A stretch of DNA of 64,000 nt, from positions 11,486,601-11,550,600 of the forward strand of contig NC_066326.1 of the NCBI RefSeq assembly GCF_022539315.1, given 5' to 3'. The first letter of the stretch is position 1; each line of letters opens with the position of its first letter. Shown here piece after piece: positions 27,420 to 47,099 of the stretch. The notes beneath the pieces are model-generated. The model ran no database searches, had not been told where the DNA came from, and worked only from the letters and a program-made list of their open reading frames with translations. A program made the position numbers and the translations under genes. Origin of the DNA: Serinus canaria. Taxonomy: Eukaryota; Chordata; Aves; Passeriformes; Fringillidae.

Positions 27420-27850
27420 AGGGTGGGCCGAGGCAGGGGAGCCAGGTTGTCCCTTTGTCCCCGCGGCGGGCGAAGCGCGGGCCTGCAGGGACCCCTGGTG
27501 GCAGCCGGGAGCCGGGGGACCTGCGGGGCAGCCCTGCATCCCGCGGGGCTGGGAGCGCCTGCATCCTGGAGCAGCAACATGGAATCTCGCAGCAAGGAGA
27601 GGGCTCCTACCTACAGCATCCCCCAAGCAGCCGCAGCTCCTGCTCTTCTGCCGGAGGAAGGAGAAGGGGAACCAAGGACTTTTTTCTCCTCTGGGCTGGA
27701 TGAAGAGTCAGGGAGAGGCATTTTCCATCTCTACCTTTCTAGTCGAGTTTCCTTCTTCCCTCCTCGCAGGTCTGCAGGGCAGTGGGGGAGAGGCCGGCTC
27801 AAGCACGTGCTCCTACTGCGAAGGTGATGCGTGCTCCCGGCTGTGAGGCT
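27420..27850 (+). promoter_or_regulatory. CpG-rich patch, possible noncoding RNA start
   Basis: A local CG-dense stretch (CCCCGCGGCGGGCGAAGCGCG near 27,462) with an ATG in reasonable context at 27579. The ATG opens MESRSKERAPTYSIPQAA and runs 83 codons to a stop at 27827. No domain is recognisable and the frame could be chance. In other vertebrates noncoding RNAs lie between GATA2 and RPN1, so a transcript start here is plausible but unproven. Confidence 0.25.
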
Positions 27851-28291
27851 GGAGGTGAGCAGTGCCAGAGTGGGAGCTGACAGTCCTGGGCACAGACAGC
27901 AGGGCTGGGTGACAAAATCTTCTTCCGTGACCACTCAAGGGTAAATCATGTAGGAGCAAGGTGTGCAGTGCCTGTCTGGGCTGTCTTGTTCCCTCACTAC
28001 CTGCATTGGGTATCCAGGGAGGCTGATTGCATGTGATAAAAATTGAAGTCCACTTCAAAGTCATCAGTGAAGCGTAAGGATAACAAATTTTGGCACTGTC
28101 ATCCAATAGAATTGTTGCCAGTTCATAAAGCTGCCATGTGAAGGCGCCCCGTGGCACAGTAACTGGTGTCCCAAAGGTAGCAAAAGCTGCTGCCTGTCCT
28201 AATTCTCTGGCATGGGAATGTCTCAAGGTGGAGGTAACCCCCAATCTTGTGGGCAGAGCTGACCTAGGACCCCGCTTGGGCCATGCAAGCA

Positions 28292-28310
28292 AAGGCAGGG
28301 GGCACTGCGG
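28292..28310 (+). promoter_or_regulatory. CTCF-like site left of RPN1
   Basis: The stretch AAGGCAGGGGGCACTGCGG contains GCAGGGGGCACTGC, a good CTCF core with its 3' extension. It sits about 7 kb beyond the RPN1 poly(A) region. Another weaker core, ACCCCTGGTGGCAG, lies at about 27,490. Motif matches only. Confidence 0.35.
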
Positions 28311-31300
28311 GCATGGGCACCAGCAGGGCTGGGGTGAGCAAGGAGGACAGGCAGGGTGCAGGCCCAGCTCACTGCCCCTGGGATGGGCATCCTCCTGTGT
28401 TCCTGGCTCCTGCAGCTGCTGCCCATGCTCTGCACCCATCACTCACAGAGCTGGTGCTGTTCACAGGGTACTCTTGGACTGCTGGATGGGATAAAGCCAG
28501 GAGGATTTTGGATCCATCCACCTGCTGGAGAACTGCAGCCTCATTCAGAAGTGAGTGTCATTCGTTTATCTGGATGATGAGGAATCTGTCAACCCCTGTA
28601 GTTTTGTCTTACAAGCTCCTTTTCAAACAAGCTGGGTGTTATGTATCCCAAATAGCATTCCCTGATATGAAGGACCAATCTGTCAAGGACACTCAGCTAG
28701 GATTCTCACGCTGATGCTCTGGTTGTATTATTTCTTTTTAGCCTTAGCACCTCAGTAATTCACCTGCCCAGAACTGGTACTCACTTGGTCCTCCATTCCT
28801 CAGCTCACACCCTGTCCCACATCATGTGGATGTGCTGTTTTACCACCAGCTTCTCTAAATCCTCCTCATCATCTCTCTCTGAATGCCTTGAGCTTGTATA
28901 ATCTCCCTGTGTGCCAAAGAGGCACACGAGACACCACACGAGAAGTGTGTTGGTGTGCACATTGAGCAGCAGAGAAGTGTGGTTTTGGCTGCCTGAGAAC
29001 CTGAGCAGCTGGATCTGACTGAGGACACCATCCTGCCTTTTAGTGGCAGCAGCCCTGGGGGCTGGCCCTGAGCTCCTTACTGTCATTTCCTTCACCAGTC
29101 CCTATTTCTCTTTGCACAGCAGGTTTACCAAAGAGGTGCCAAGCATCTCCATCACCTTCCCCATGCCTCTTCAGATCCACTGCTGCTGTGATGCTGCTCT
29201 GTGGGCAATGAGCATGAACATTTCACCATGGGAGGGTATTTGGGAAGCCACATCTCCAGACCTTGGTCCAAGCCCAGCAAGGGGCAGTCAGGACCAGTTC
29301 AAGAGTCAGAGGGCAAGAAGTACCCATGGTCCTTTTGCTTGTGTAGCTGGCTGAGAGCAAAGTATTGTCCTAATGACAAGCTCAGGCAGAGCCTTGCACA
29401 GCCACCCAGTAGCCTTGTACAGTCAGGAACTGCAAAGGACAGGGGGACACCACCAGGTTGTGTCTCCAGCAGCTGGATATGGCAGGGTGTGGTGGTCACA
29501 CTTCATGCCTGAGCCAACAACTCCCCTGCTGGGGAGGGACCCAACACAGTGTGCAGTGTGGCTCCTGCTTCAGCTGTGAGCTCAAGGCTTCTCTGCTCTC
29601 CACCTCTCAGCTCCTCTCTTTTGAGTGTTCCATGCTGAACTCAGAGCCGTGGGACACTCTCGGGTCGGGTCGCTCTTTACCGGGCTCGGCGTTCTGCAGC
29701 CCGCGCTGTCGGCGGAGGCAGCTGCCTCCCTGCTGGCCGAGTGATGCTCTGCACCTCCCGGCTGTGCCTCGTGAGCCACCGCCGTGCTCAGCCCTCGTGT
29801 CCCCATGGCAGAAGGATGCTCCCCATCATCTTCGGAGCCCCTAGCACAACAGAGGCTTCAGGCTGGGCACTACAGAGAGCCACACCAGTGACACAAATGG
29901 AGAACATCCCCTGACACCAGAGCCATCAAAGCTGGCTCTGCCATGGCAGGCAAGGCCCAAGCTGACCCTGTGGTACTCCTCCAGCTTCAGTGTGCATGGC
30001 TGCTGTCCTTGGGAGGAGGACAAAACTCAACAGTGCAAGTTGGAGCCCTGCACAAGATGGCAGTGGGGCTGGGCAGGGAGGATGGGGGTCCCAGCCAGCC
30101 CACCATGGCCCCAGTGGGGTGGGCTGCCTTGGCTGTGCCTCAAGACCCTGGAGCAGCCCCAGAGGAGCTCCCTGTGCCCTGAGGACGTTTCCTGTTTGCT
30201 GCCCGTGCTGAAGCATCGGCCCTTCAACCGCCACCAGTCCTGTGCTTCCGGCAGGGGCTCCCGCCCGGAGCCCCCCTGCATTATCAGCTCACCAGATGCC
30301 TTTTTCAGGATACTGTGGTAAAACTGTGCCGGGCAGGCCCTGTCATTTGGGGTTTTCTCTCATGTCAGTTTTGAAGACAAATTGGATGAGGAGGAGCAAG
30401 AAGGGGGGAAAGAAAAAATAATAAATTTAGGCCAAAAAAAAAAGAAAGAAAGAATGATGCTTGCCACCATCCTAGGCCAGAGCTGGCCCACGAGCCGGCA
30501 TGGCAATGGGTCCCCCAAGCGGTGTGGCCAGCAGTGGCCAGGGCCAGGGCAGGTGGGGTGTCCAGTATGGCAGCGCCACTCCGCTGGCACTGTCGGCCTC
30601 TAGTGGCAGTGGAGGCAGTGAGGTGTCACTGCAGCGCCCTGGGCCTCATGGGCCCCGCCAGCACCACGGGGATCTTCTCCCATCCCTCTGTGCACTGCCA
30701 CCCACTGGGACGTGTCCTCACCCCAGTGCTGCTGCCTGGTAAGACATGGTCCCCCTCTAGGACACAGACCACCTTGCAGTGGTGAGGGAGCAGGTGCTGG
30801 GAAAGAGGGTATGAGATATCCTTTACCCTCTGCCAGAAACAGCTCAAACTGGCCAAACCAGTCTCTGGGGCTCTGGTCCAAAGCCACCAGATGGTGCTGA
30901 GCAGCTGACAGACTGGGTAGACTGGGAACCAGGCAGCATTACTGGGGATGGAGGGAGGGAAATGGTGGAACAGGAGATGGGAAGTCTGTCTTTCCATTTG
31001 TGGAGCCTGGCAGGGAATGCTCACCAGGTCTGCCGTGGGGATGGAGTACCCAAGGCTGTGGGCCCCACGGCAGGAATGGTCCATGGACAGATGAAGGGGA
31101 CAGACCATGGATGCTGCTGACCTTGAGGACTTGACAAAGCTCCCTGTGCTGATGCAGAGTGTGCACAGCTATGATGAGGGTTTGCTCCACGAGGCTGTAA
31201 TGCAGCAGGCAGCATTAAAGCATGACTGCTTGCATGGCACTTGGCCTGCGCTCCAGCTCTGCTTCCTGCTGAAGTGGCAGGGTCAGGTCAGCCGGAAGAG

Positions 31301-31619
31301 ATAAAACAGGTTTGCTTTTGTACGTGCTCCCCCAAGGTGTACAGGGACAGGGCAGCCCCAGAGCCAACCACAGACCTGCAGGATTTGCTCTGAGTTAAGC
31401 CCAGTAATTTTCTTTTGTTGGATGAAAAATAAATAAAATATGGTTGGTCCTTGCAGAGCAGAGGGGAGGTGTCAGCATGGGGAGGGGAGAAAGGGCCCAT
31501 GGTATGAAAATAGTACTGGGCTATCCCCACCCACAGAGGGTGGATGAGGGGCTGGTTAGGGCCACAAGCTGTGGGTGGGAGTTACCAGACACTTAATATA
31601 AAACCTGATTTTTTTCCAG

Positions 31620-31777
31620 CCCTTGAGTTTGAACATTTACTGGAAGATGAGTTGGACCTCCTGGGCTGGTCTTCAGGTCTAGATTTCCTCTTGGAAGACT
31701 GTAAACAAGAAGTCAAAGAGGGAGAAGCTGTTCTCTGTCTGCCTGGGACCACAGGAGAAGCTGTGGGTATCACCCTG
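31620..31777 (+). CDS. Candidate orphan coding exon, unknown product
   Basis: This 158-nt stretch is preceded by a polypyrimidine tract and acceptor (GATTTTTTTCCAG) and followed by a good donor (CCCTG|GTGAGC). Between them one frame is open and encodes an acidic, leucine-rich segment (LEFEHLLEDELDLLGWSSGL, then DFLLEDCKQEVKEGEAVLCL). I do not recognise the protein and cannot find partner exons. It may be an exon of a lineage-specific gene or noncoding RNA in the GATA2-RPN1 interval, or a chance exon-like structure. Confidence 0.28.
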
Positions 31778-34700
31778 GTGAGCAGGGGAGGTGTGGGAAG
31801 GTGGTGGGAGCAGTGAGATGTCTGTGCAAGGCAGGAGGCTGTGCTGTGCTGGGATCTGAAATCATGGCTGCTCACTTTCACCAGCAAATCTTGCATTTGT
31901 GTGGTTTCCTTTTCCTTCTGCTCCGTACACTTTTTTTTCTTCTCTCTTCATTTTTTTTTGCTGCAGAGGCAAATTTCAGCCCTTCCAACCTTTTGGCTCC
32001 AAACTCTGCACAGGAATATAACTAAACAGGAACTCCCAGAAGGGCTCAGCTTTAATTACATGTGAGATGTTAATCTGCTGGAGGGTCTCAAGTGCTCCTA
32101 TATTTGAGCCTTTCCTTCTGCTGTGCTGCAATCCCCCTGGCAGATGCCTCCCAACTCCTAACAACCTCCACAGGCTATTTTTTCTGAGCAAGATCACAAG
32201 TGAACTTTCTAGCTTGGAAAAGCTTCTGTGAAGAGCAGCCAGCAGAGACAGTTCTTCAGCAGCTCCCACCTCTCTCTTGAAGGCCTAGCTGTTTTTTCAA
32301 AGCAGCAGGAAAATGGAGATGGTCCTTTCCACCAGCTTGGGATTCCCCCTGCCCACAGATCTCAGGTTAAATGGCACAAGTGTAGCTGAAAGGAACAGGA
32401 GCCCTTTTGCCTGGATTCCCTGCTGGCAGTGCCTACATCCCTGGCCAGTGTGGGGTGTGATGCTTTGGAAACCTGCTGGCCCTAGTTCCTCACACTTGAT
32501 GACCTGCCAAGCCTGGAAGAAATAAAGGATATTCTTGCATAACAGCAGCTGGAGTTCAGGGAGATCCCAAAGCCAGCCAAAAATGGTGCCAGCAAGGCCA
32601 GCCCTGGCCAGGAACCTGCTGGAGAGGCCCAGGTGGCAGAAGCCAGCATGGTGACAGTGGCTCGAGGAATAAAAGCAAGCCCCACCTGAGCCACATGGAT
32701 GAGAGACTGAGCTCCCTGACAGCTCCATTTGGGCTGCCCTGCAGTAGCTCCTTCCTGTCCTCAGTGGGCACCTTGGGTCACCCATTTGGCAAGGAACATT
32801 ATGTGGACACATCATAGAGCTGAGCAGGGAGATAATTTGAAAACCTTGCTTGGATGTATTTACCATTTATAAACCCCAACCATGGGAGAGAGATTTTGAA
32901 GCCAGATCCCCCAGAGCCAATGAGGAAGCCAGCAGATAACCTGACCCAACAACCCCCATCCCTTGCCCCACCCCATGGGCTGGAAGCTGCTCCCTTTAAA
33001 TTTGGCAGACACAAACAGCTACAGCCTTAATTGGTCCATTTGCTGCATCAGGTGCTGCTGCTCTGCACCTCCCCTGGCTCCTGCAGACCCTAAGCTCCCG
33101 GTAGGTGCTGTGGTTTTTCCTTTTTTTCTCATTTATTCACAATAGTAAATTTGCAGGAATCTAGAAATGGCCCAGGTTTCTAAGTCACTCTGCTGCATTG
33201 TGTTTGTTAAAAGGTTCCCTGATGTATGTGCTGCTGCAGGAGCAGCACTGAGACAGAAGGGGCTCAAGGGAGCAGTGTGGGAGGCACATCCCCCCAGGGA
33301 GGGCAGCAGAAAGAAGCTGTGTGGAGAGCAGTGAGGCATCACTTCTGCACTGGCTGTTTTATTCTCAGCCTCAGGAACTGGGGCAGCTCTCTTTGGGGAC
33401 CTTTCTAGCTCTCCTTTCTAGCTGGGGCTGCCTGCATTCATCCTATCTTTAGCTACTGTCTTTGCAGATGTGGTTTCCATTAACAAGCAGTATCTGAAGT
33501 TGCCCAGTAGCTTTGTGGGCTGAGGTGTATGCTGATTGATCAGATCCCCTTGGGACAGAAGGACACAGGCACTGTCAACCCCACAGAGCTTTCTAGCAGG
33601 CAGCACAAGCTCCACTGTACCCTCAGGGGTCTGAGCTGTGGCTCCAGCCAGGCAGAAGTGGTATCTTCTGAAGGGTGGCACTGCTTTTCCTCTACTGGGG
33701 GAATGGAGAGTTAAGGGTATCTTTGGGATCACCAGTTTGATCCCTCTCCTCATCCTCTGGACCCATCTGCTTTGGCTGGGTGCAAGAGGCCAAAGCCTTG
33801 TCTGGCTTTGGATGTCCCTGGTACTCCCTGAGTATGGTGTGTGCTCTGGCTCGATGGATTAATGACAATTTATTTGATTTTAGCTATTTGCAGCTGGTCA
33901 GGCAGGACTCACTGTCTCAGGGTGCCCCATAGCACCTGCACAGGGAGCAGAGAGGCAGGGATTTAGGCTTGCTCACTCTGCTGCCAGGTGAGGTTTGTGG
34001 GCATGGCACAGAGCTGGCACCAGGTGACAATGTGGCAGGTGCCTGGGCTCAGGCCTGCTGCAGAACACTCCTGACTAACAAACCACTTTGGAAGCTGTGT
34101 GGTCTGGGGCAGAGGGCTTTCCAACTAACTGTACAAGGAGAAAAGTATCCCAGGAGAGGATAGAGACAGATTTTATCTCAGATAAAAGGGGCTAGGATGG
34201 AGCAGAGACAAGTGTGTCTGTGACAGACCTGGGCTGTGTAGGTCCAGGACACAGGGGCAGTAGTGCAGGTAGCCTGGCAAAGGGCTGGAAAGTGTCTGCT
34301 GCTTGTGCAGGTCCAAGCACAGGGCTTGCAGGCAGCAGCGAGTCATAGGAGCGATATTTGCCTCAAGCCAGTGTGCCACACAGGGTGCCAGTGCAGGTAC
34401 TGTGGCAAACCTTCACTCCCCAGCACAGCCATGGTCTCCTCATGAGCCACTGCTCTGTGGGGCAGCCATGTGCTTTCCTGGTCTGCAGGCAACCTCCAGA
34501 CTCTCTGCAGAGTCTGCTTCCCACAGGGAACTGCAGGTGCCCACTGGAGAAGTCTACACACCACCTACCACCCCTGCCCTGCACACGCACCCACACAGGG
34601 GCAGCTGCCACCAGCTACTGCCAACTGCTACCTGCAGTTCAGGGCAGAGGGACACAAAGCCCTTTCTGCCCTTCTGGGCTCTTCTGTATGAGGATCTCTA

Positions 34701-35164
34701 ACTATGCCAGGCAAAGGCAGTAGGGGAGAACATACTGCTGTCCCTGCAGCCATGTCTGGAGTATTCAACAGTGAACCAAGGCAAAGATGCACAGGAAAAA
34801 ATCTTAGGAGACCAGTACTAGCACAGGATTGTATACACCTCCCAAGGTATGTAAGGACCTAAATGGGCAGCACAAAGTGATGCACGGACTTTTGTCACAT
34901 GCAGCACACAGTAAGAGGATGGCAGGACAGGTTCTGTTGCTTTCTCCCTGTAAGGGCGTAGGTGCATGCACATCCCTGGGGAACAAGGACTTGGCCTTCT
35001 CCCCTGTCTGGGTCAGGGCTATGTGAGGTGGCAGAGCGCTGACTTCAGGGCACACAGGAGGCAGGAGTGGTCACGGCTGAACTCTGTTCCACAGGGAACT
35101 GCACTCCTGGCCATGGGCAGGACTGGGCCACCGAGCCCCTGCACCTCCCCCCAGCCCAGTACAA

Positions 35165-35577
35165 CATGTAAACACAAGGCAGTGACTGTTTTATTTCAAA
35201 GTAGAACAAAGGTATCTTTTATTCTTTCCAGAGCTGAGAGATTCAGCTTTGCTATAAGCACGTCTGTGCTCATACTGGCTCCTTGTGTGCGTTTACTCAG
35301 AGCACATCTATACAGGACAAACCAAAAGCAGGAGATGTTTCATAACTTGGCTGAGTCTCACCTCTGGTAAAGAAATCCCGTTAGCCAGCCAAACACGCTG
35401 GCTTGGTTCCTTGCACAGCACATGCTGCCGAGCAGACAGGCTCTATAGAAAAACCTAAAAACAAAATGCACTTTCAGACATTCCACATTGTTTCCCCTAA
35501 TTTTGTTGGGAGTGAGTTTTGGCTCCAAGTGTATCACTCTGCTCTCCCTTCACACCTCTGCAGTTGCTAAAGCAGAG
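35165..35577 (-). promoter_or_regulatory. RPN1: RPN1 3' UTR with two poly(A) signals
   Basis: Reading leftward from the stop, two AATAAA hexamers occur on the minus strand, at 35218-35223 and 35190-35195. Downstream of the second is a GT-rich stretch (TTGTGTTTACATGTTGT, about 35156-35173) that fits a cleavage-stimulating element. Cleavage near 35,170-35,200 would give a 3' UTR of about 0.4 kb. The exact end cannot be read from sequence. Confidence 0.7.
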
Positions 35578-42531
<6,954 letters not shown>

Positions 42532-42780
42532 GGCCAGCACACCGCGCGGGGAGGGCACAAGATGGCGGCGCCCGCGCTGTACGGGCACGGCACAAGATGG
42601 CGGCGCCCGGTGGGGGAGGAGGCGCGCGATGGCGGCGCCCACCGGCGTTGGAGGCCCGGCCCCCTCCTCCCCGCCTTCCGCGGGGCCTGAGGTGAGAAGC
42701 TGGGCGGGCTCTGCCGGAGTCCCGGGAGTGGTTTCGGCATCGCGCAGTTCCGGCCCTATCGGCGAGTGTGGGTGTGCTCG

Positions 42781-45700
42781 TGGAGTGCTGGCCCCTGCCC
42801 TTGTTGGCCTCGCTGGCCTGGGCAGGTTTTGGAGCCGGTCAAGTGCTGCTTGTTTGGCCATGCTGGAGTTTCCCATTTCTTTTTCTGGCCGAAGAAGAGC
42901 GGAAAAACAACTATAACAAATATTGCGGGGTTACTCAGGGCTTTCAGGTGCTCCTCAGCCTCTTCTCATGCCACGGCACAGAGCAGCTCTGTTTCTCCAT
43001 GTTTTTAGCAGTGGCTGGTTCCTGCCAGGGCTTCCAGGGGCCAGAGGTGTCAGTCCTCGTGGCAGGGGTGGGCACAGGGATGGGAAGGCATTGAGAGGTG
43101 TTGGGCACAGGGATGCTGTGGTGTGGATGCCACTGGGATGTAGCACCGAGCACTGCAAAGGGATGGGCTTTGGTAGTTTTGATTATGCTGTCGAATTAAT
43201 GAGCCTCACATTGGGACAGTTCATCTCACTGGCCTGGCACACATTGTTGCTCTGGAAGGTGAGGTTTAACACAAATACAGGTTAGATGAAACCACATTTT
43301 CTGCTAAAAAAACACAGATAATTGCCAGCTAGGTGATGCCAGAGTAGAAGTGCTGCAGGTAGCCAAGGCATGGTAACCAGCCCAGCACTGACTTAAGGCA
43401 GCTGGGGAAAGCAAAATGTTAGTGGTTTAACACAGGACTGGGGAAGAGGTGATTGACACTTTATTCTCAAATATCTAAGGCAGATAAAAGCGAGGAACGG
43501 ATGTTGTCTGCTGTGATTGCCAGAGCAGGGCTTTTGCCTGTGAGCCCTGTGGGACAGCAGACCTTTCATGTTTGCATAATGTGATCCAGGACTCAATCTT
43601 TCTTTAAGATCCTAATACAAGTCACAGAGATAGTTCTTTGATTTGGCCTGAGATTGCCAAGTATCGGAAGAGGATTTCCTAAATTACGTGTTTGGATACG
43701 AAGTCAAACAGCCCCTTGGCAAAGGCTAAATAGAACGGGATGTCTCCTAGTGTGCTATGTTCAAAACAGCATAATTTCTCAGCTAGCCTTCCTTTTCTTC
43801 CCTTACCACCCCCTCTACCCCCAAATTCCTGTCATGGAAATTTTCTTGGCAAATTACTTCAATTTCCCTTTGATTTATGTAGGTAAATACATAAATGCCT
43901 GTGAATTTGGCAACTCGCCCTGCAAGCATATCCTAGCACAAGCAGGTAGTTTTGTCACCGTGTTTCTGTGATAGTGGTGTTCTCTTCCAGCAGCACAGCA
44001 GGAGATGCCTGCAGGGGTGGGTTCCACCTCCTCAGCCTCATGTTTCCAGCCAGGGAAATATTCCAAGTCCCTCTGCTGTCCAGGAAAAGCCTGTTTATCT
44101 TGGCCTTTTCCAAAGAGCTGGGCTTTGGGGCCTGGAGCTGGGTAGGCATGTTCAGGGGGAAGCAACTGTGAAACATGAGAGGCTGAGCAGAATAGCCACC
44201 TCTAATTAAAGGCTGGCCAGCAGTGCTGCATCTGGGGACTCCCTGGTTGGGTCTGCAAGTTCCTCTGCTAGGAATGGCTGTCACTGTCCTTCCATGTGTC
44301 ACACAGAATAAATGAACTCCAGTCAGCCTCTTTAATAACAAATGCAGCTCCAGCTTTTATTTCCCTCTTTCCCTTAGGGCAATTTCTCCTGGTAAAGGGA
44401 GGGAAAGAAATAAATGCGTATGTCCCTTATGTCTGGAAATAATTGGGCTTCAGTTGTCCTGGGCCAAAAATTTCTCTCCAGTGGGTTCATCTCAGAGGCT
44501 GGATTTGACCTCAATGGCAAATGGCAGTTTCAATATGTGACCCATCCCAGACCCTGGTGAGCTCTGAACCAGAGTGTTGTACACTAACCCTGTGTTTGAA
44601 TCCATTTCTAATTGTGATAATTGAGTCATGCTGAGCCTGTGCATCATCTGTTTCAAGACTTCAGCCCTACCACAGACTAAATTTGTCTTTGGGTTGAAAA
44701 GGTGCTGCCTTTGGGCTTGTTCAGGGCTGAGTTTGGCTCTGCAGGCCCTTCTTGCCACTGCCCTGTGAGCAGTGCCAGGCTGTTCTTCATGCATGGGGTC
44801 AGTCACAGCTGCTGGTCGCCCCTGGCAGGCTGTGATGGTGGCTGGGACAGCTCCAGGGATAGCTCTGGGGACAGCTTACAGGCTCTTGTTCAGCAGAGAC
44901 AGGGTGCAGTGCCTCTGTGTGTATCTGGCTACCCAGGCTGGGGCCAAGTAACAGAGAGAGACAGGAGTTCAGAACTGCTTTTTTTGTCTCTTTATATGTT
45001 TTTTTGTTCTCTCATTGCAAAGAATGTCCCCATCCAGCAGAGAGCTGCAGGTCAGGAAGCAGCATGAGAGAGGTGACCAGCTCCTGCTGCCATGCAGGCA
45101 CTGGCACAGTGCCCCAGCTCCCCTGTGCTGTGGAGAGGGTGTGTCAGCTCCAGGGCTCGAGCAGTGGGAGGGAACAGCCGGATGGAGCCATCTGCCAGGG
45201 CTGAGGGACCATCGTGGTCCAATAAATGCCTCTGGCAGGAGTGGCCATGACCAGAACCGCACCCCAGGAAAGGCCCTGTGTTCCTGTGTTTATACAGGGC
45301 TGATGCCAAACTCAGAGCTGTGTCAGAGCAATTTGCTCTCAAGGAGGGAAGGAGAAGTTGTTTTCTAGAAGGAGTGGTTGGCTGTGACCACAGAAGCACA
45401 CTGCAGCCTGTAGCAGCAGGGAACAGGATTTATTCTGCTGTGATCCTCATGCCAGAGGGGAGCTTGCAGCAGGAATATGCAGGGACCAAGATACAGTGTG
45501 TTGCTCTCTGAGGAGCCCAGGTCAGGGACAGAAGACAGTCAACAGGGCTGTGCATGTGTAGCAGAAGTCATCCTGGCAATGCCTTGAAGATTTTGATACA
45601 AATCTATCAGTGATCCTGGAAAAACCTCTCTGCTTCAGATTTTATTGGTGTTTCACCGTTTAACCCTGTGTAGGTAAAATCAGCCTTTTAGCTGCCAGTG

Positions 45701-47099
45701 GGAGGGAGAGGGTATTTCTCTCTCTTTATTCAGTCCTGAGCAAGGTGTTGGCAGTTGCCAGCCATGAGAGCACAGGTATGAGGTGGCTGAGTGATGGCAG
45801 AGTTTGCTTAGCCTTGCTAAGGCCCTCAAAAAGCAGCTGGAGAAAAAGAACAACAACATTCTTCCAGTTTCATTATTTTTACAACCTCATTTTTTAACTT
45901 GTCAGCACAACTCACACTGAGCCTCTGCCAAGCAAAACAAACTATTATTCTTATTTGGGGTTTGCCTGTGATTTCCATGGAGTGGTGGATTTAGGGGGGC
46001 TGGTTGGAGCTTGGTTCCTACTCTTTGTTCAGCTACTCTGGAAACACATTGTGCCTTCACAGAGAAAGTGGTGATGGGGCACTCTCTGCCCAGGGGCTGT
46101 TCCTCTGGATTTTTTCAAGTTAATTTAGTTATCTGCAGTAGCTCCTCCTTCTCCACTCCTTAGAGTGTTCACCTTTCTTTAAAATATTTTTTTTCCTGGT
46201 TAAAAAAAAAAAAAAATCTCTTTTTCTCTCCTTGCCAGACCACAAGACTCAGGAAAAAATAATGAAAGAAACCTGCCTGTACACAGCAATTGTATGAAGC
46301 ATTGGGAAACACACAGGGAAAACCTCCTGGAAGAATGTGGGAGAGCATCTGTGAGTCCTGCAAGGGGTGAGACTATTGTGTGATGAGTGTTGTTGAAATA
46401 AGGAGAAAAAAAGTTGTGGAAAAGAGAGCATTTCATAATTTAAAAAGTACTTTAAACTCTTCTTAAAGCTTACTAAAAATGTAACTGAAATAGCCATAGG
46501 CAGGCGCCGGCAGGCTGTAAATGAAAAAAATCTCTTACATGTGTACAGTTAGAATGGAAAACCTGAGCAAGGGATGTGGTCCACACAAGGAGAGCTGCCT
46601 TGGGCTGGGTGGCTCTGGATTTTGTCACAGGATCAGAGCATGTTTTGGAGGGAACAGGGCTGTTTTAACTATATTAAAAAATGAGTGTGATCAGGGCTGC
46701 CACTCAAATACTTCACAGTTCACATAGGACCTGGCTACACCCACAGCTTGAAAATGCCTTTGCTGGACTGGCACCTGCAAAGCTACAGGAGAAGAGAGGA
46801 GGGCAAAAGTGCGGGGAACCAAGGAGGCAGGGAACCTGCTGTCCTTCCAGAACCCAGAGGAGGAGGCTGGGAGTTCTAGCTATGGGCAGAGGGGAGACCT
46901 GCTGACTCCTGGGGCAGCGGCTTAATCTCACCCTTGTGCTGCAGATCAGCAAATCTTTGCATGGCCTGACAGAGAGTTACACCTCTCCATCTGCTTGTCT
47001 GCCCCAGCGCTGCAACCTCCCAGGGCCAGTGATGGAGGCAACAGGAGCCGCGTTTGGCTGAAATCGCCGAGATAAATACATTGAAAGAGCCCGCAGCAG
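42781..47099. other. Intergenic, nothing recognised
   Basis: Noncoding sequence right of the RPN1 promoter. A plus-strand GAG|GTGAG at 42691/42692 could be the first donor of a promoter-divergent RNA. The rest has no domain-bearing frame, no identified mobile element and no strong motif cluster. Confidence 0.6.

Larger units (their letters stand above)
16171..35164. other. Gene-free intergenic block between GATA2 side and RPN1 3' end
   Basis: Apart from the listed candidate enhancers, CpG patches, orphan exon and repeats, I see no gene. CG-rich patches without convincing promoter structure occur at 22,960-23,110, 29,640-29,790 and 30,180-30,280. A paired GATA motif (TGATAGATAA) lies at 18709-18718. 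Confidence 0.6.

Noticed and set aside
1..35164. GATA2 coding exons expected from gene order
   Set aside because: I searched the given frames for the paired C-X2-C zinc fingers of GATA factors and found none, so GATA2 must lie outside the window to the left.
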